A stretch of 64,000 nt of DNA from Ceriagrion tenellum (Eukaryota > Arthropoda > Insecta > Odonata > Coenagrionidae): assembly GCA_963169105.1 (NCBI GenBank), contig OY720634.1, forward strand, positions 113,310,430-113,374,429, in the 5' to 3' direction. This document shows, one piece after another, positions 1-11,873 of the stretch (within the stretch, counting starts at the first letter, position 1; each line of letters starts with the position of its first letter). A program made the translations under genes and the position numbers. Below the pieces are notes generated by a model. The model had not been told where the DNA came from, ran no database searches, and worked only from the letters and a program-made list of their open reading frames with translations.

Positions 1-24
1 TGTTGATTTTACGTGTTAATTTTC

Positions 25-170
25 TATGTTGAATATTTTCCAATATACCAATATTTCATTTCCTTATTACTTCCAATATTACAATATTTTCCAATATTCA
101 ATAGTCCAATACAGGTTATTTATATCAGTCCATTTTCAATATTTTAAGGTATTGGATATTAATAATGGGA
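25..170. repeat. low-complexity CAATATT-rich tract
   Basis: Irregular repeats of CAATATT and CCAATA words cover most of this stretch. The open frame that runs through it has low-complexity Phe/Tyr/Gln composition and is not a credible gene. From 170 to about 1195 I see only AT-rich unique-looking DNA. Confidence 0.5.
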
Positions 171-1194
171 TTCAAATACCGCCCAGCCCTAACCCTGCTC
201 TAAAAGCTGCGAACAAATTAATTTACCCATCACGCCGTGTCCTTTTAAGGTGGGGCTCGTCCGTCTGATACAACCCATATATTTTAGTTGCATAAATGCA
301 ATAGTGCTTTGGCAACTAGTTCCGTCCAATTAAGTTGTCCACAATGTCCCAGTTAATTGTTTTTAGTAATTTAGACTAAATATAGGAAAAAGTCGTTTTT
401 TTAAAGTTACCAGTACATGATACCTGAGGTGTGGCCGCGCCACCGTCAAACTAGGTGCTCATATAAGTCATGCAATCGTAAGAGGTATGGTAATATCAAT
501 CAATGCTGGATTCCACTCTTTGTTACATCACTTCCGCGTGACTTCATTGATATTCCAAGGACTTATTGCCACTCATGATCATCAATAGTCTAACATAGCG
601 GAAGGAATCCTCGGCGTTCATTCTATGATGGTCATACTATATGTATGCACACGCCATGTTATGGTTGATAAAAAGATCTTGCCATGATGTGTAATGATAC
701 GCTCGCGGTCAGTATTCACGGCTGGAGTTGATCCACGGTCCATCTCTTTTCTGTCCATTAGGTGAAATAATAAAACACATTTTAGAGAACCCAGTTTGAT
801 TTGAAACTAAAGATTTGCGTTTAAAGAAATTACACCCACATCTCCGCTTTCTCAGTTAATGCACAGGAGGCATTACTTTCTCGCACTTATCTAACTTGAC
901 GTAATTGTCAAGGATCATTAAATAGTTTCTTGAGATAGATCTTTTTTGACATTGCTAAACATATCAAACTGTAGCCAAACGTAATCATCCAGAACCTTAG
1001 AATGGGCAGTGGCCACGTTAGAGACGTCAGTTCCTTCTAGATCACCTCATAGGAGTCACCACACATTTGGGTAATCGTCGTCCGATACGTACCGAGTACT
1101 GTTGAATCAGATTTTAAGTGGTGCATAATAAGTGTGAAATGACCGTAAGTATCAGTGCGGTAAACTAAAGCGCTACAACTACGCAGGATTAATT

Positions 1195-1790
1195 CCTTCA
1201 TTGGTTTTTCAATCCTAATCCTAGATTGGTTGACTGCAACCCTCTACCCTTCCTATCTAATGATAGTTCCCTTAACCCCTGTTATATCTTCCTATGCATT
1301 AAAATATGATTTGGTTTTTTTCCCGGCGTATGATACTAATAAAGTCTTCTTCGGTTTTCCACCAGATTAGATAATTGTTGGCCGACGTTTCGATAGCTAC
1401 CTCCGCCATCGTCATCAGGGCTTGCCCTGATGACGATGATAAACTAACCTCGGCCAACAATTATCTTCCTATGTACTTTCCTCTTCATTTGGTCCATGAA
1501 CTTATTCCTGGGTCTTCCTCTGGGGTCTTTTCCCGCTATTTCACCATTAATTGTGTTCTTCACAAACCAATTGTGTCTCAGGGTGTGTTAAATCCATCTG
1601 GTTCTTCTTTTCTGCATGGTGTTCTATATGACCCTTTTCCTCTTCTACTCTTCTGCACACCTCATCATTTTTTATCTTGTCCGTCCATCTTCAGAATCCT
1701 CCTTCAGCACTAGGTTTTGAAGGCTTCTAGCCCTTTCTGGTCAGCTTTTCCAATGGCCCATGCTTCTGATCCACAGAGTGCCACGCTCTA
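1195..1790 (-). mobile_element. 3' end of an RTE-like LINE, interrupted
   Basis: This is a minus-strand copy of the LINE seen at 48070-48905. The extreme 3' end (about 1200-1284) matches 48810-48900 and 36360-36435, including the block that reads on the minus strand as 'gagggttgcagtcaaccaatc'-like sequence. The more internal part (1466-1790) carries the shared 'tactttcctcttcatttgg' block. The two halves are separated by a 165-bp insertion at 1297-1461 flanked by a 12-bp target duplication. Stops and indels are frequent, so no protein is made. The RTE-like label is inferred from the reverse-transcriptase tail of the 48-kb copy and the short ATGATG-type terminus. Confidence 0.75.
1297..1461 (-). 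mobile_element. Penelope-type terminal fragment inserted in the LINE, with 12-bp target duplication
   Basis: The 12-bp word tatcttcctatg occurs at 1285-1296 and again at 1462-1473, exactly bracketing this segment. Inside, 1369-1466 forms an imperfect inverted repeat: the arms read agataattgttggccga and its complement, and meet near 1420-1425. On the minus strand (1387-1419) the signature CTGATGA, a possible 6-bp stem (GATGGC/GCTATC) and GAAACG follow one another, as in the hammerhead-like motifs known from Penelope-like element termini. Assignment to Penelope rests on that signature and on similar inverted structures at 54160-54300. Confidence 0.55.
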
Positions 1791-2384
1791 CACGAATGTT
1801 TTCACATGCTATTAATTAATAATAGCAGGAAAATGTATTTTTTCTTACTAAAGAGAGAACAACAACCATATTGACAATATATTTTGAGTCCCTTACGCCT
1901 GCAAATAGTTCTCCATCTCCAGCTAGGCTGTGTATTCAGGTGTTAAGGGTCCCGCTACACTGTAGTCGCAGGGCCCAAACCCACCTTGGGCATGGATGCC
2001 GTATAGCTCGTGACTGACTTCAAAACAAAACAAAAACTGGCTATTGCCTTACCATTTCAATGATTTTTCACAGGATGGAAGCGTGAACTGTCCCATTTCG
2101 TTGACAAATTTTCCGTTAATGTATTTAACGAAGGTTTCCCTCATATTTTCACTTCTCATAAATGCTTCTTTAGGTAATGAAATTCTGTACTATGAGTCCT
2201 AGCTATTAAATCCATGTTCCTCCTCTTGAATAATACCCATACTCCTCCATGCATGCAACAGTGACTAGATGTGTGAACCGTACCACATGTTCTATCTACC
2301 TACCGACCTTTTATTTCGTCTGGCGTTCCTGACGGAAATTATTATTTCCATCGTCCCCTTAGGTTTCAATATTTGAACTCAATT
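1791..2384. other. no recognisable feature
   Basis: There is no gene-like frame, tRNA-like box or obvious repeat in this roughly 600-base stretch. It ends where the SINE-like element begins. Confidence 0.4.
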
Positions 2385-2580
2385 TGTGATGTGCGGATTT
2401 CCACAGAGAAAAAATCATCCGCCTTGACCGGGATTCGAACCCGGATGCCTCGATTTCCGGCCGAGTGCTTTAGCCAGTTAAGCTACCGAATCCCTGTGGA
2501 TTTTTCGCACATTGTGCATTGCGGGTGACTCCGTAAAAGTGAAACTCCGTGGCTAGTCCCGGATAGCTTAAAATTTGTCA
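2385..2580 (-). mobile_element. tRNA-derived SINE-like element (family A)
   Basis: The minus strand of 2417-2495 reads as a tRNA-like sequence, with an A-box-like TAGCTTAACTGGC and a perfect B-box GGTTCGAATCC inside a paired T-arm (CCGGG...CCCGG). The acceptor arms do not pair (GGATTCG against TCAAGGC), so this is not a functional tRNA. The tRNA-like body is bracketed by inverted flanks, tgcggatttccacag near 2391-2405 and ctgtggatttttcgca near 2495-2510. The outer segment with gcgggtgactccgt recurs at 17400-17450 and 31570-31590. It is a Pol III-type mobile element remnant. Confidence 0.7.
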
Positions 2581-3430
2581 ATTTGTGATACACATAATAT
2601 GTTGAAGACTAACATAATATTTGAAAACAGACGCTTCGAATACAGGAATGATCGATGTAATGCATGACGGATGTCCACTTCAGCGATTTCCGACCATAGG
2701 CTGAACTGTAACAACCATTCAGATTTGAAGGGAACCTAAATACGATGAGGAGAATGTATCACTCATAAAACTGCAACGCACCCAGAAGATGTCACAGACA
2801 AATTTCGACCAGCACGGCCGGGAGAAAAGGTGACGATCGTTTCTGTTCCCATCTACAAGATCAAACATCGTACCAAGACTTCGTCCCGCAGAGAGGATTT
2901 TTTTGTCCAAGCGGCGGGAGTATTTTAGGGCGGTATGAGATGCAAGAGGTGACGGGAAGGCTGAGGGGATGACGGGGCGGAATGGGGAGAGCAGATCGTT
3001 CGAGGGTGTACCGTCTGTGTGAAAGGCGTTGACCGGAATATCGAATGTGCCGGATGCTGTGCTTCTTCCTCTTTCCATTCCTCCACACCCCGCCTCATCC
3101 ACAAGGCATAGCGCCGAAGCTTCTCTCTTTTTCTTGAATGTTGCCGTGACCATTTTCGGCATATCATGCACTTTTTTCTGCCCATCACGGTCGATTTCTG
3201 CCAGTAAACGTCGTCATCTGCTACCCCGTTTAGCATTTTACTTTTCTAAGTGCATCCATATACCCACTCAGCATACATACATTTCTTTACTTCATAACCA
3301 CGGCTAATTTATGCGCAACTAAGCACGCGTGACGCATTCTTCCAGAGGACAGGAGCTCCAAAAAATACATAAGAACGAAAGGATTCCATGCCTCCAAATG
3401 TTTGAGGTCAAGGTTGTACATCGTACATTT
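2581..3430. other. no recognisable gene; overlapping chance frames
   Basis: A 150-codon minus frame lies at 2719-3171. Three other frames overlap it on both strands, and it has no recognisable domain, signal or splice context. The central part (2930-3080) is moderately GC-rich. I do not call a gene here. Confidence 0.4.
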
Positions 3431-3440
3431 GAGCGATCAC

Positions 3441-3725
3441 GCTGCATTTTGGATAGTCAGCACACGGGTGTTCCTCCGCGTTGTGTCTTTTGGTGGAACA
3501 GTCTCTCCAGCCATCCTGATGGCGTCTTCAGGTCTGATGAGTCGATGCAGCTCATGATCCGTCCTTCATTGTAAACGCCCAGCCCATGACCAGACTATAT
3601 AGCACGCACCATAAGCTGCATCGAGACTTCAGACTTGAATACGCCAGCAGGATAGCTGCAGAAACTGTTGTCATCAAAAGACACAACGCGAAGGAACACC
3701 CAATTGCTGACTATCAAAAAGCTAA
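3441..3725. repeat. long imperfect inverted repeat (about 125-bp arms)
   Basis: The left arm (about 3441-3565) and right arm (about 3601-3725) are reverse complements with scattered mismatches. Examples are gtgttcctccgcgttgtgtc on the left against gacacaacgcgaaggaacac on the right, and the block cgatgcagctcatg (3543-3556) against cataagctgcatcg (3610-3623). The loop is about 35 bases around 3566-3600. The two 81-codon plus frames here lie on opposite arms and are mirror consequences of the repeat, not genes. It may be a fold-back element or an inverted duplication of a transposon end. Confidence 0.75.
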
Positions 3726-4044
3726 ACGCCGCGGAAACCTTCGTACAAACGCAGTTTTCCAAAATTTCTATTCAGCACTTAGAGGAACTCTAGTTTCCCT
3801 CAGGTGCCGTTATATTAACGTTTGCAGTTAATTGTTTATGCCATTTTTCTAAATTAACCAGCCTCATCACATAAATATTTTAACTCTGATAGTGGCGTGG
3901 TTGGAGGATGATAACAAAAGAGCTGTAGGCAGTATTAATCAGGCAATATTAATTGAAACCAGGCCAATAAAAACACAATTACGCATTTATTTCTTCCTAC
4001 ACAAATGTAATTCGTGAAATACAAGTACGATTTTTTATAAGGTA

Positions 4045-5340
4045 TTCCACCGGTACAAGGTAGGTATTTTTGAATTTCAGATAAATTCCTCCCGATTTTC
4101 TACACTGTCAGGGCCTTATCTCCCTCTCGTATTTCCTTGTCTGCCTCAGCATACGATCTACCCTTCTTCATCGCGTTCATAGCACAGTCCTGAGAAACCC
4201 ATCTCCCCATATTACGTCCTCCATCTACCAACCCTGTCTATTCCGGATTTCATTCCGTAGATTCATTTCCTCTCCCACCATACTTAAGCACTTCTTCGTT
4301 TGTCTACCCAAGTGTCCACTGCACTCTCTCCATTCTTCTCCTCATCCAAATCTCAATAGCCTGCAACCTATTCACATTTTTCTTTCTGACGATCCACGTT
4401 TCTGAGCCAAAAAAGGCTACACTCGATATCGAGCTCTTCACCAGCCTCATCTTAATATCCTTACCCATGGTCCCCATCATCAGCTCCCTTCTATATCAAA
4501 AGACTTCCTTGGCCAACGCTATTCTCCTCCTTATGCCTTTGCTTCTGGGTTCATTATCTTTTAGCGTACTACCCAAATAATTAAAAGGCTCTACTTGCTC
4601 CAGTTTACATCCTCCTGCTAATATTACCAGCCTCGCTCTCTTTGTCAAAGAGAATCTCATTACTTTCATTTTATTATGACTTATCTCCATTCCTTATTTC
4701 CCACACTGAAATTCTAAAAAATCTACTTAAGCTTGTAATCCCTCTGAAGATCGAATAATCAGCGCCTGATCGCCCGCGAACCTAAGCGACTTCATTAGAT
4801 GCCCTCCTACCTTGATATCCGAATCTAGTTCTTCCCATACCTCTCTTATCATTTCCTCAGCATTAATGTTAAAAAGCAAACGACAAAGTTAAAAAGGAAA
4901 AGCGACAACGGGCACCTATGCCTTACCCCGCGACCTGTAGCTGCCCATCTTGATCCATTGTCAGACACCCTCACCTGTGCCCTTGGGCCCATATGTAAGT
5001 TCTCATCACTGCAATTGCATTCCGAGTGGATCTTCTCTTCCAGAACCCAAACCGGTCATCGTCCAAATAGTAATTGGCCTTACTCTCCAACCTTTTAATG
5101 ATTATTCTAAGTAATAATTTGCTTGTGTGTGATATATTACTAATTATCATATAGTCGTCACATTTTTTTATTCTTCGGAATAAGAATTAGGACAATTTTT
5201 ACGAAGCTATCCAGCCAAACTCTATCCTCGTGCATCCTAGGAATTAATTCGTAAAATTTTTGTCTACCTTCATTTCCTAAATTCTTTAGCAACTCCGAAG
5301 GATTCTCATCTAAACAAGTGTGATAAGAGAATGAAATCAC
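4045..5340 (-). pseudogene. decayed non-LTR retrotransposon reverse transcriptase (second LINE family)
   Basis: On the minus strand, with several frameshifts and stops, the translation follows a reverse-transcriptase order. It has a degenerate GVRHRCPLS block (near 4900), then FAGDQALII (near 4770), which sits where the catalytic FADD should be and has Ala-Gly-Asp instead. The best preserved frame follows (4496-4690) with KMKVMRF and FNYLGS, then a C-terminal ETWIVRKKNVNRLQAIEIW segment near 4310-4400. The matching 3' region (4050-4150) recurs at 20735-20830. The mutated catalytic box and the stops make it a fossil. A related plus-strand fragment lies at 17690-17860. Confidence 0.7.
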
Positions 5341-7130
5341 CTTTCGTAAAAACTTAATTCTAAAAATCAGATCACAAGCTATTTCTATTATCTCCTCACA
5401 TCAGTCCTTCAAGCTTTCTCCCGCAGGCATACGGAACGCGACGCCATGGAAATATTCCAGTCACTCCCGTAATTGCACCGGATAATTGAAATCAATAGCA
5501 TCGAAATAGGAACGACAGCTGTTGAGGTCACCGACTGTATAAATCTTTTAGGTGATTTTAACCTATAGCATTTAGTCAACCTCCTCAGCAAGTAACCCCC
5601 TTATGCACCATAATTTGAACGGGGTGGTTTGGCGAGCGCTTGCAACCTATTATAACTGTACTATAGGAGAGAGCAATTACAAATGCTCCTCCTGAGGCCT
5701 TGACTCGTGTTGGAGTGATCAAAGGCTGGGCGTCGAAAGGCTCCCACCAGGTGTGTGCAAATTCACTTGAGTCCAATGGGATGTCCATTAAAATAATGGC
5801 GACAATTATTAAAACACTGCTGAAGAAAGAACGGGGAAACTACAGCAATTAATTTTCTCCAAGATAGCAAAAATGGCTCAATGAACACAGCCATGGGTCT
5901 AGATGACAAGACTTGATAAAATGGTGCACGTGTCGAGATAGTAGGAAAAAGGGCAAAATAACAACAGTGGTCATAATAGGAAATAGGAAAAAAATATAAT
6001 GGAATCAAAACTAAAGATTTGGCAGAAGATTAATGTAATTGGTATACATGAGCATCGGGTCTTAGAATGATGTTGAGCACAATGCTGTGCAGCTGATAGT
6101 GATGGGGGCTTTGACAAAAGTTGTCGGCTAAAGAGAGAGGAGGGAGTATTGCTAAAGATATAAAAGCCTAGGCAAGATGCCATCGCGAATCACAAGAGGC
6201 AAAGGTGGGTTCAAATGCTAACACCTGGCACGAATACTAAAACAGGCGTGGAGGCTCATGAAAATCTCGCGTAACACAGGAAGCCATCGATTACACTATG
6301 TCATGCTTGAGTGCAAATTGAGGAAGTGACCGCACGATGAAGTTTTTCAGGAGAATAGAGAATTATGCTACGGTCAAGATACACAACGTCAATTTTATGA
6401 GGATAAAATAAGAAAGGGGGACCCGAAAGTAGGATGCAAACTAAAACAGGGAAATAAGAAGAGATAGGTATAAAAATTAAGACAAGAATCCTGAGAATGA
6501 GTGATGTGATGATAGCAGTAGAGGAAAGGTGGAAAAACACTGAGACCGATGATACGTTTGCCGAAGATAACATGAAAAGCGGCGATGGGAACACTATAAC
6601 GAACTCTAATGTCGAAATCAACTATTTATAAAGCCTTGATTTGCTATATTGATTTCTTTTGGAAAACTTCAACGCAAGTTGAGGGCATCACAAATTATTG
6701 AATCATAAAGTATGCAAACATTTACATGATGAAAGAAGTTTGATGATGGTATCCTTATGAAAAGATGAAGAGATTTCAGATGACTATAAACAAGGAAGCA
6801 TTACTCAAAGAGATAGCATGATGCACTTCAAATAGTGACATCAATGAAATCTAAGGAAGGCTTCTGAGATGAAGGGGATGGAGGCTAATGGAGAAAACAT
6901 TCTGGGCGGTGAAGATTAAAAAGACACAGCTGAATATTATGGGATACAAGAGGGAATATGCGCCAAATTTATACAACATTCAATTAACCTCAAACAAGGA
7001 TCTTTTCATAGAGCATGAAATAATATGAACCATAAAACATTCATTTCCAGTGGTAGTTATATCCAAGACCACAATATTTCAAGACCTATATATTTCAGCG
7101 GTTAAACGAAATAAAATAATCGACGAGCAT
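5341..7130. other. no recognisable gene; AT-rich with several short minus-strand frames
   Basis: Four or five minus frames of 60-106 codons overlap here (for example 6301-6621). They are rich in Phe, Ser, Ile and Leu, show no domain and are typical of translated A/G-rich DNA. The plus strand has a purine-rich character between 5800 and 6950 that could be very old LINE sequence, but I cannot align it to a motif. Confidence 0.35.
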
Positions 7131-7235
7131 CCGTAAAAATTGAGAAAAACCTGGTAAGTGAGGGTTCGAATACGCCACTGTCCAATCGTCAAGCGAGGAC
7201 TTTCCTCAGCTATCCCGGTATTTCAAGTGTAAGTT
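7130..7235 (+). mobile_element. degenerate tRNA-like SINE remnant
   Basis: A B-box-like gggttcgaatacg lies near 7170, followed by gacttt and cccgg words as in other SINE copies of this window. There is no credible A box. AT-rich featureless DNA follows to about 7990. Confidence 0.3.
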
Positions 7236-7999
7236 TAAGAAAATATCGCATGAACTCGATAAATATGAGATATATTGGTATCCAAATTTCTTCTAAAATT
7301 TGAAATATTACGTAACTTCTTATCGAGTAAGTTATTTAGCTTTAATTGTGGCTCATTAATTATAATACTTCAATTTTGATTTTTTTAAATATAGACTAAG
7401 AAACACGAAAACAAAAAATCCTAGTAAGTGTCTCGGGCTGATAACGAACATAAAAAAGATTTGACTGGCTTTAGTTTAAAACTTCAACTTTATTATGGTA
7501 TTTTTAAGTCATGTCTGACATAATTTCACACCTTCCCTCAAAGCAGTGAACCACATCTACGATAAAAGAGGAAAATTATGAAAAAGGTGAAATGTATCAC
7601 GATATAAACATTCTTTCAATTAAAAAAATTAAATAAATTTACTCCAACGGATAAAAATTTTAATGTCTTTCGCAAAATTAAACTGAGGAAAACTTCTAAT
7701 TAGTACAGAAAATTATCACCTTGAAAAAACAGCCAACTTTCGTTATTTTACAATCACTACGGTTGACTTAAAAAAATAACTCGCCACTAATTTTAACTTT
7801 ATATTTAACAGGAACAGCTATATTTCACCTTCTAATAGTTTAACAATTAGCGCAAAAGTGGACGAATCAACACCTAATTCATGCCTATCACTGAAATTGA
7901 TCGAATTCATTCGACAGCTTACATAGCTTGCGACGAGAGAAATTTGGAAAAAAAACCTTTCCATTGCACGTTTTCAAGACTCCACACGATGAGTAACGC

Positions 8000-8660
8000 T
8001 TATTTCAGCCGTACGTTTAATGGCCCAGGATCCAATGGGCGAGGGCGCCGATCAGAAGCCACGGGTGCCTAAATACAGCGTGATCGCCTCAACCCTGAGG
8101 TCGACAGCCAGCTATCGCAGGCAGGCAGGGAGACAGGCGGAGATGGAGGCTCTTTATCGCTTTGGGAAAACCCGCGGAGGGCGGAGTGGGACGTGGCCTC
8201 AGCCGGAACGAACGCCGAGGAAGAGGATTGCTCCGACGAATGTCATGTCATGTGCCCTCCGTTTCTTCCTCCCCATTGTTTCTGTCGCGGCTGCGAGTTG
8301 GTTTCCCCTCCCATCTACCCACACCGATCCCAAAGTTGACGAACGAATGAGACAAAAAGAGATTAATGGGCGCATTATCTGGCCTTCGCCTCGACACCAC
8401 CGCCTGGTGGCACGGCAGATGACGGCACAGCAACTGTTCCCTGGTATCATCATTACTCTCCGTCCGAATGCATTTCCGGATCTTACAATGCAACCGAGAT
8501 GGAAGCGTGTCGCTCGGGAAAAAAAGGGTGATTCGGCACGGCTTCAAAAGTCGGCCGGGACTCAATCAACCCTAAGGCTCAGAAAGGCCGGATCTGTTGC
8601 TCCGTACAGTTCCGGTCCAATCTATTCTGCAAGTATAGGCAAATTTTTATCAGACACACA
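8000..8660. other. GC-rich patch with a 219-codon frame, function unknown
   Basis: This segment is clearly richer in G, C and CpG than the AT-rich DNA on either side. A 219-codon plus frame (8020-8679) runs through it, but frames of 84 and 105 codons overlap it on the other strand. The protein is Arg/Pro/Ser-rich without a recognisable domain, so the long frame may simply reflect fewer AT-rich stop codons. Such patches in insect genomes can be promoters or first exons. I cannot show that here. Confidence 0.35.
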
Positions 8661-10920
8661 ACAAGATAAAATCTCCTAACATATAATGTTATTCCACATT
8701 ATTAATAAATTCCACATGCGCCAAGAAACAGAATGGCTCGCACGTAAATTTCTTAGCAATAAGTCTACAAAATTAAAGATTCGCCAAAGGTAGACTAAAT
8801 TAGCATTATATTGTTTAGAAGCATGGTCCACATTAAACATAGAGCAATTAACTTTCCGAGCTAAAATATCGGTCTAAGATTACCCATACGCCATGAACAG
8901 AGTCAATCTCACCAGCAGTTTCTGACCTAAGAAGATAACAGAAACCTTTAAATGTTTACCTTTTCTTCTATCAGGCGCCGTTTTCATAAATAATCTTTAC
9001 TAACGGCGTTGAAATGAGGCCCTTAGAAGACATCATCGCAATTATCACCGACTGAGGGGAAACAATTCAAGCAGAAGCGTAACTAAAAATTACGAGTAAG
9101 TATGACTTTAAGTTTTCACTCAATACGACGATTCATAATCATGGAGGGGTGGTCTTAAGATATTACTTACGCTGTGCTCAACGCAAGAAAGTTTTCACTG
9201 ATATACCGATTACCAAGAATTTTGACTTATCTAGACCATGATAGCTGATACAGCCCTATATTTAAGTAATTATAAAAGGTCTCTTTGGATAATAATTTCG
9301 AGATATCCACTAATAGTTGCAACGCCAGTTTACAAAACTAAATTTATGGCACGCAGAGCCACAATGATGACGTTTCTCTGTCTCCTCATTAACCTGACTC
9401 CGAGACTAGTTCCTTCACTGGGACCGTCATCAATCTGTGATCGATTGCAGTCGAAGACTATAATATAGGACGCGGTGACATGGAAAGGCTTCGCCACCGT
9501 TTTGGAACTTGCATGTAGACACGGAATGTAAATACAAAATGATTTACGTCAGAGATAGATTGTCTCATTCAAAGAACAAACATATACATTAAACTGTGAC
9601 ACAAAGAAAAATACATTTTGCACAGTCTACATAAAATGTATCCTAATTTCCGACAGGCTTTTAAACAAAGTTACTTCTTTAAGAGATAAGGAATTAAAAA
9701 GACAACGGAAAAATTCCATAAAAAAGAGCCTTAGTCTAAATACATTACAAAGCTCTTGCATAGCTCAATCGTCCATTTGACTTTTGGGCACAACAAAAGT
9801 TGATGATTATCGCCTATCGAAGCCCCTATTCGTGCGCGACCTTACATTAAATTGAAACCAGTCACACACAAACTCGGAGTGGAAAACCCAGATGAAGGTA
9901 CCTACTCTTTTCCAATTTGGTGTTTTCATCCAGTGAGTAGTACAACTACTAATATTCACCGTAAATCGTTACTTCTTTTCTCAGGGTGAACTTGACAGAA
10001 ATTGATTCACATAGGGGACGTAAGTTGTGTTTGGGCTTCTTTGGATTCATAGATTACTTTTTTACTTAATGAGCGTAGACTGGAGGCTTTGAAGATATAT
10101 TGGTGGAGAAAGATGAAAGGAGTAGAGTAGAGATAAAGATAAATGAAGTAGTGTTAGAAATAGTGAGAGGAGAGGAAGTTGGCTAGAGAAATCGAAAGGA
10201 GGTAGCAGAATTTTCTGGGGTCGGGTGGAAGAGAGGAAAATACTGGGAAAGCGTAGGAAAAGGAGGAGAAACATAAAAGTTTTAGGGCATTATAAAGGGA
10301 CGCATGAGATACCAGAGGTGGAAAAGTGATTTCATACAAGGAAAGGAAAAATCATAAGATTTAGGCAATAGTTCGAGGAATTTGAATAATATGGATGGAT
10401 GACATCTGATGTATTACACTGAAGCAGAAAATACTTCCTTGGGGAACGCCCGATGCGACGTAAGCGGCTTGGAAAATGATACTTTCCACGGCCACTCATA
10501 TTCCGTGACCCTTAGACAATAGTTCACATTTCATATGATATTTTCCTCCAACTTCTACGTTTTTAACGCCACCAGTAATTTACTATGAGGCAACATGTCG
10601 AGATATTTTCTTAAAATCAAGGAACATGTTCACACATCGATGATTTTACGCTCACCGATCTTATCAACATAGGATTTGACTCCGACATAGTAAATTACTG
10701 AATATTTTTTTAAATAACTGAGGAACGGTTATTGGGACACTGAATTTTGTCGGGAGCTTGGGGGGGGCTCTAGGTACATGCGTTTATACTATAGCATGAA
10801 TTCATTGCTTTGGTATTTTAACTTCCGAAATGACATCGGAATGGTATAATGATATACATATATGCTGGATACTCTGCCCTCATTGAGTAAATCAAAGCCC
10901 AGAGGGATAAGAAATAGGCA
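8661..10920. other. no recognisable feature
   Basis: This is mostly AT-rich DNA. A purine-rich stretch at 10070-10340 produces Leu/Ser/Phe-rich minus frames that are not gene-like. Confidence 0.35.
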
Positions 10921-11102
10921 ACAGGTGTCGGCACCTGGGTGTCAGGGCGGCTGGATTATTTTCTCCCGCGGGCTAACTGTCCATCCGCCTCCTCTATCTG
11001 CAGCTTTCTTGATCCCGATCGCCTAGTCACACTCACTCACTCTCCAATTAGTGCCTCGATCCCCTTGCTAATCGATACACGCTGAAGGAGGACAGGGAAG
11101 AA

Positions 11103-11121
11103 AGAGAGAGAGAGAGAGAGA
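11103..11121. repeat. (AG)n microsatellite
   Basis: An uninterrupted AG dinucleotide run. It follows a modestly GC-rich stretch (10930-11100). From 11122 to 11865 there is only a 119-codon plus frame (11242-11601) with no recognisable domain. Confidence 0.8.
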
Positions 11122-11865
11122 CCAACTTCTAAATGTTTTTGACGCAATGGATATCATTTATTTCGCGTCTCAGCCTCAGGAGCCGACAGAAGTGCTATCC
11201 ACCTCACTAAAAAGACCCAACGTATTACCAACGAAGAATAATTGGTTCTCCTTCAAACAAATGAAGAATGCACAAGCAACTGGGTGCGTATTTACGCGAA
11301 TGAGTTGAAAGATGTACGTCTAAAAGATAAAAGTTGCCATGAAAATATCATTCGACTTGACCGATATTCGAAAATTTTTGAACTTCGGATTTCATCCCTG
11401 CGGTGTACATACATAACACCTTTGGCAGATAATCGGCCTAATGCATCAAATGCAGAAGTCGGATGCCATAGGGACAGATTAGTCAACGAATATAAATTCT
11501 CGGAAATATCTGCCACTTGTATCAGTTTTTGGCGAAACTGTCATTACAGTATGGTAGAGAAAATATTATTTTCCAAATGCTTCATACATTCCATCATTTA
11601 AGCTAGAGCAATTTCAAGATTAATTCGTTATAAGAATACTATTGAAAGGAAGGGTTTTTTTGACGCAGGATGATAGAGGACACGATTATATATATGTAGT
11701 CCAAATATAAATAAAATGACAATTACTTCATTTAAACCGTTGCGCTAAGGTTAAAGTCCACGACGTAATTCCGATATTAGTTATTATAACTCCTCCGATT
11801 AAACCAATTGTATAATGGCGCCAATAAACAGTGAAATTACTTCCATAGCAACATCATTAGAAATC

Positions 11866-11873
11866 GCTTAGAT
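11866..11873. repeat. left target-site duplication of the hAT element
   Basis: The 8-bp word gcttagat is repeated exactly at 14501-14508, immediately outside the other terminus. Eight base pairs is the characteristic hAT target duplication length. Confidence 0.95.

Noticed and set aside
2417..2495. Functional tRNA gene on the minus strand
   Set aside because: A and B boxes and the T-arm are good, but the acceptor stem does not pair, the base before the putative anticodon is C and not T, and flanks recur at other SINE copies.
2719..3171. 150-codon minus frame as a real gene
   Set aside because: Three other frames overlap it, no motif is recognisable, and no flanking splice or polyadenylation signals were convincing.
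8020..8679. 219-codon open frame as a real gene
   Set aside because: It lies in a GC-rich patch where stops are rarer, is overlapped on the other strand by long frames, and shows no domain, splice sites or start context that I can support.
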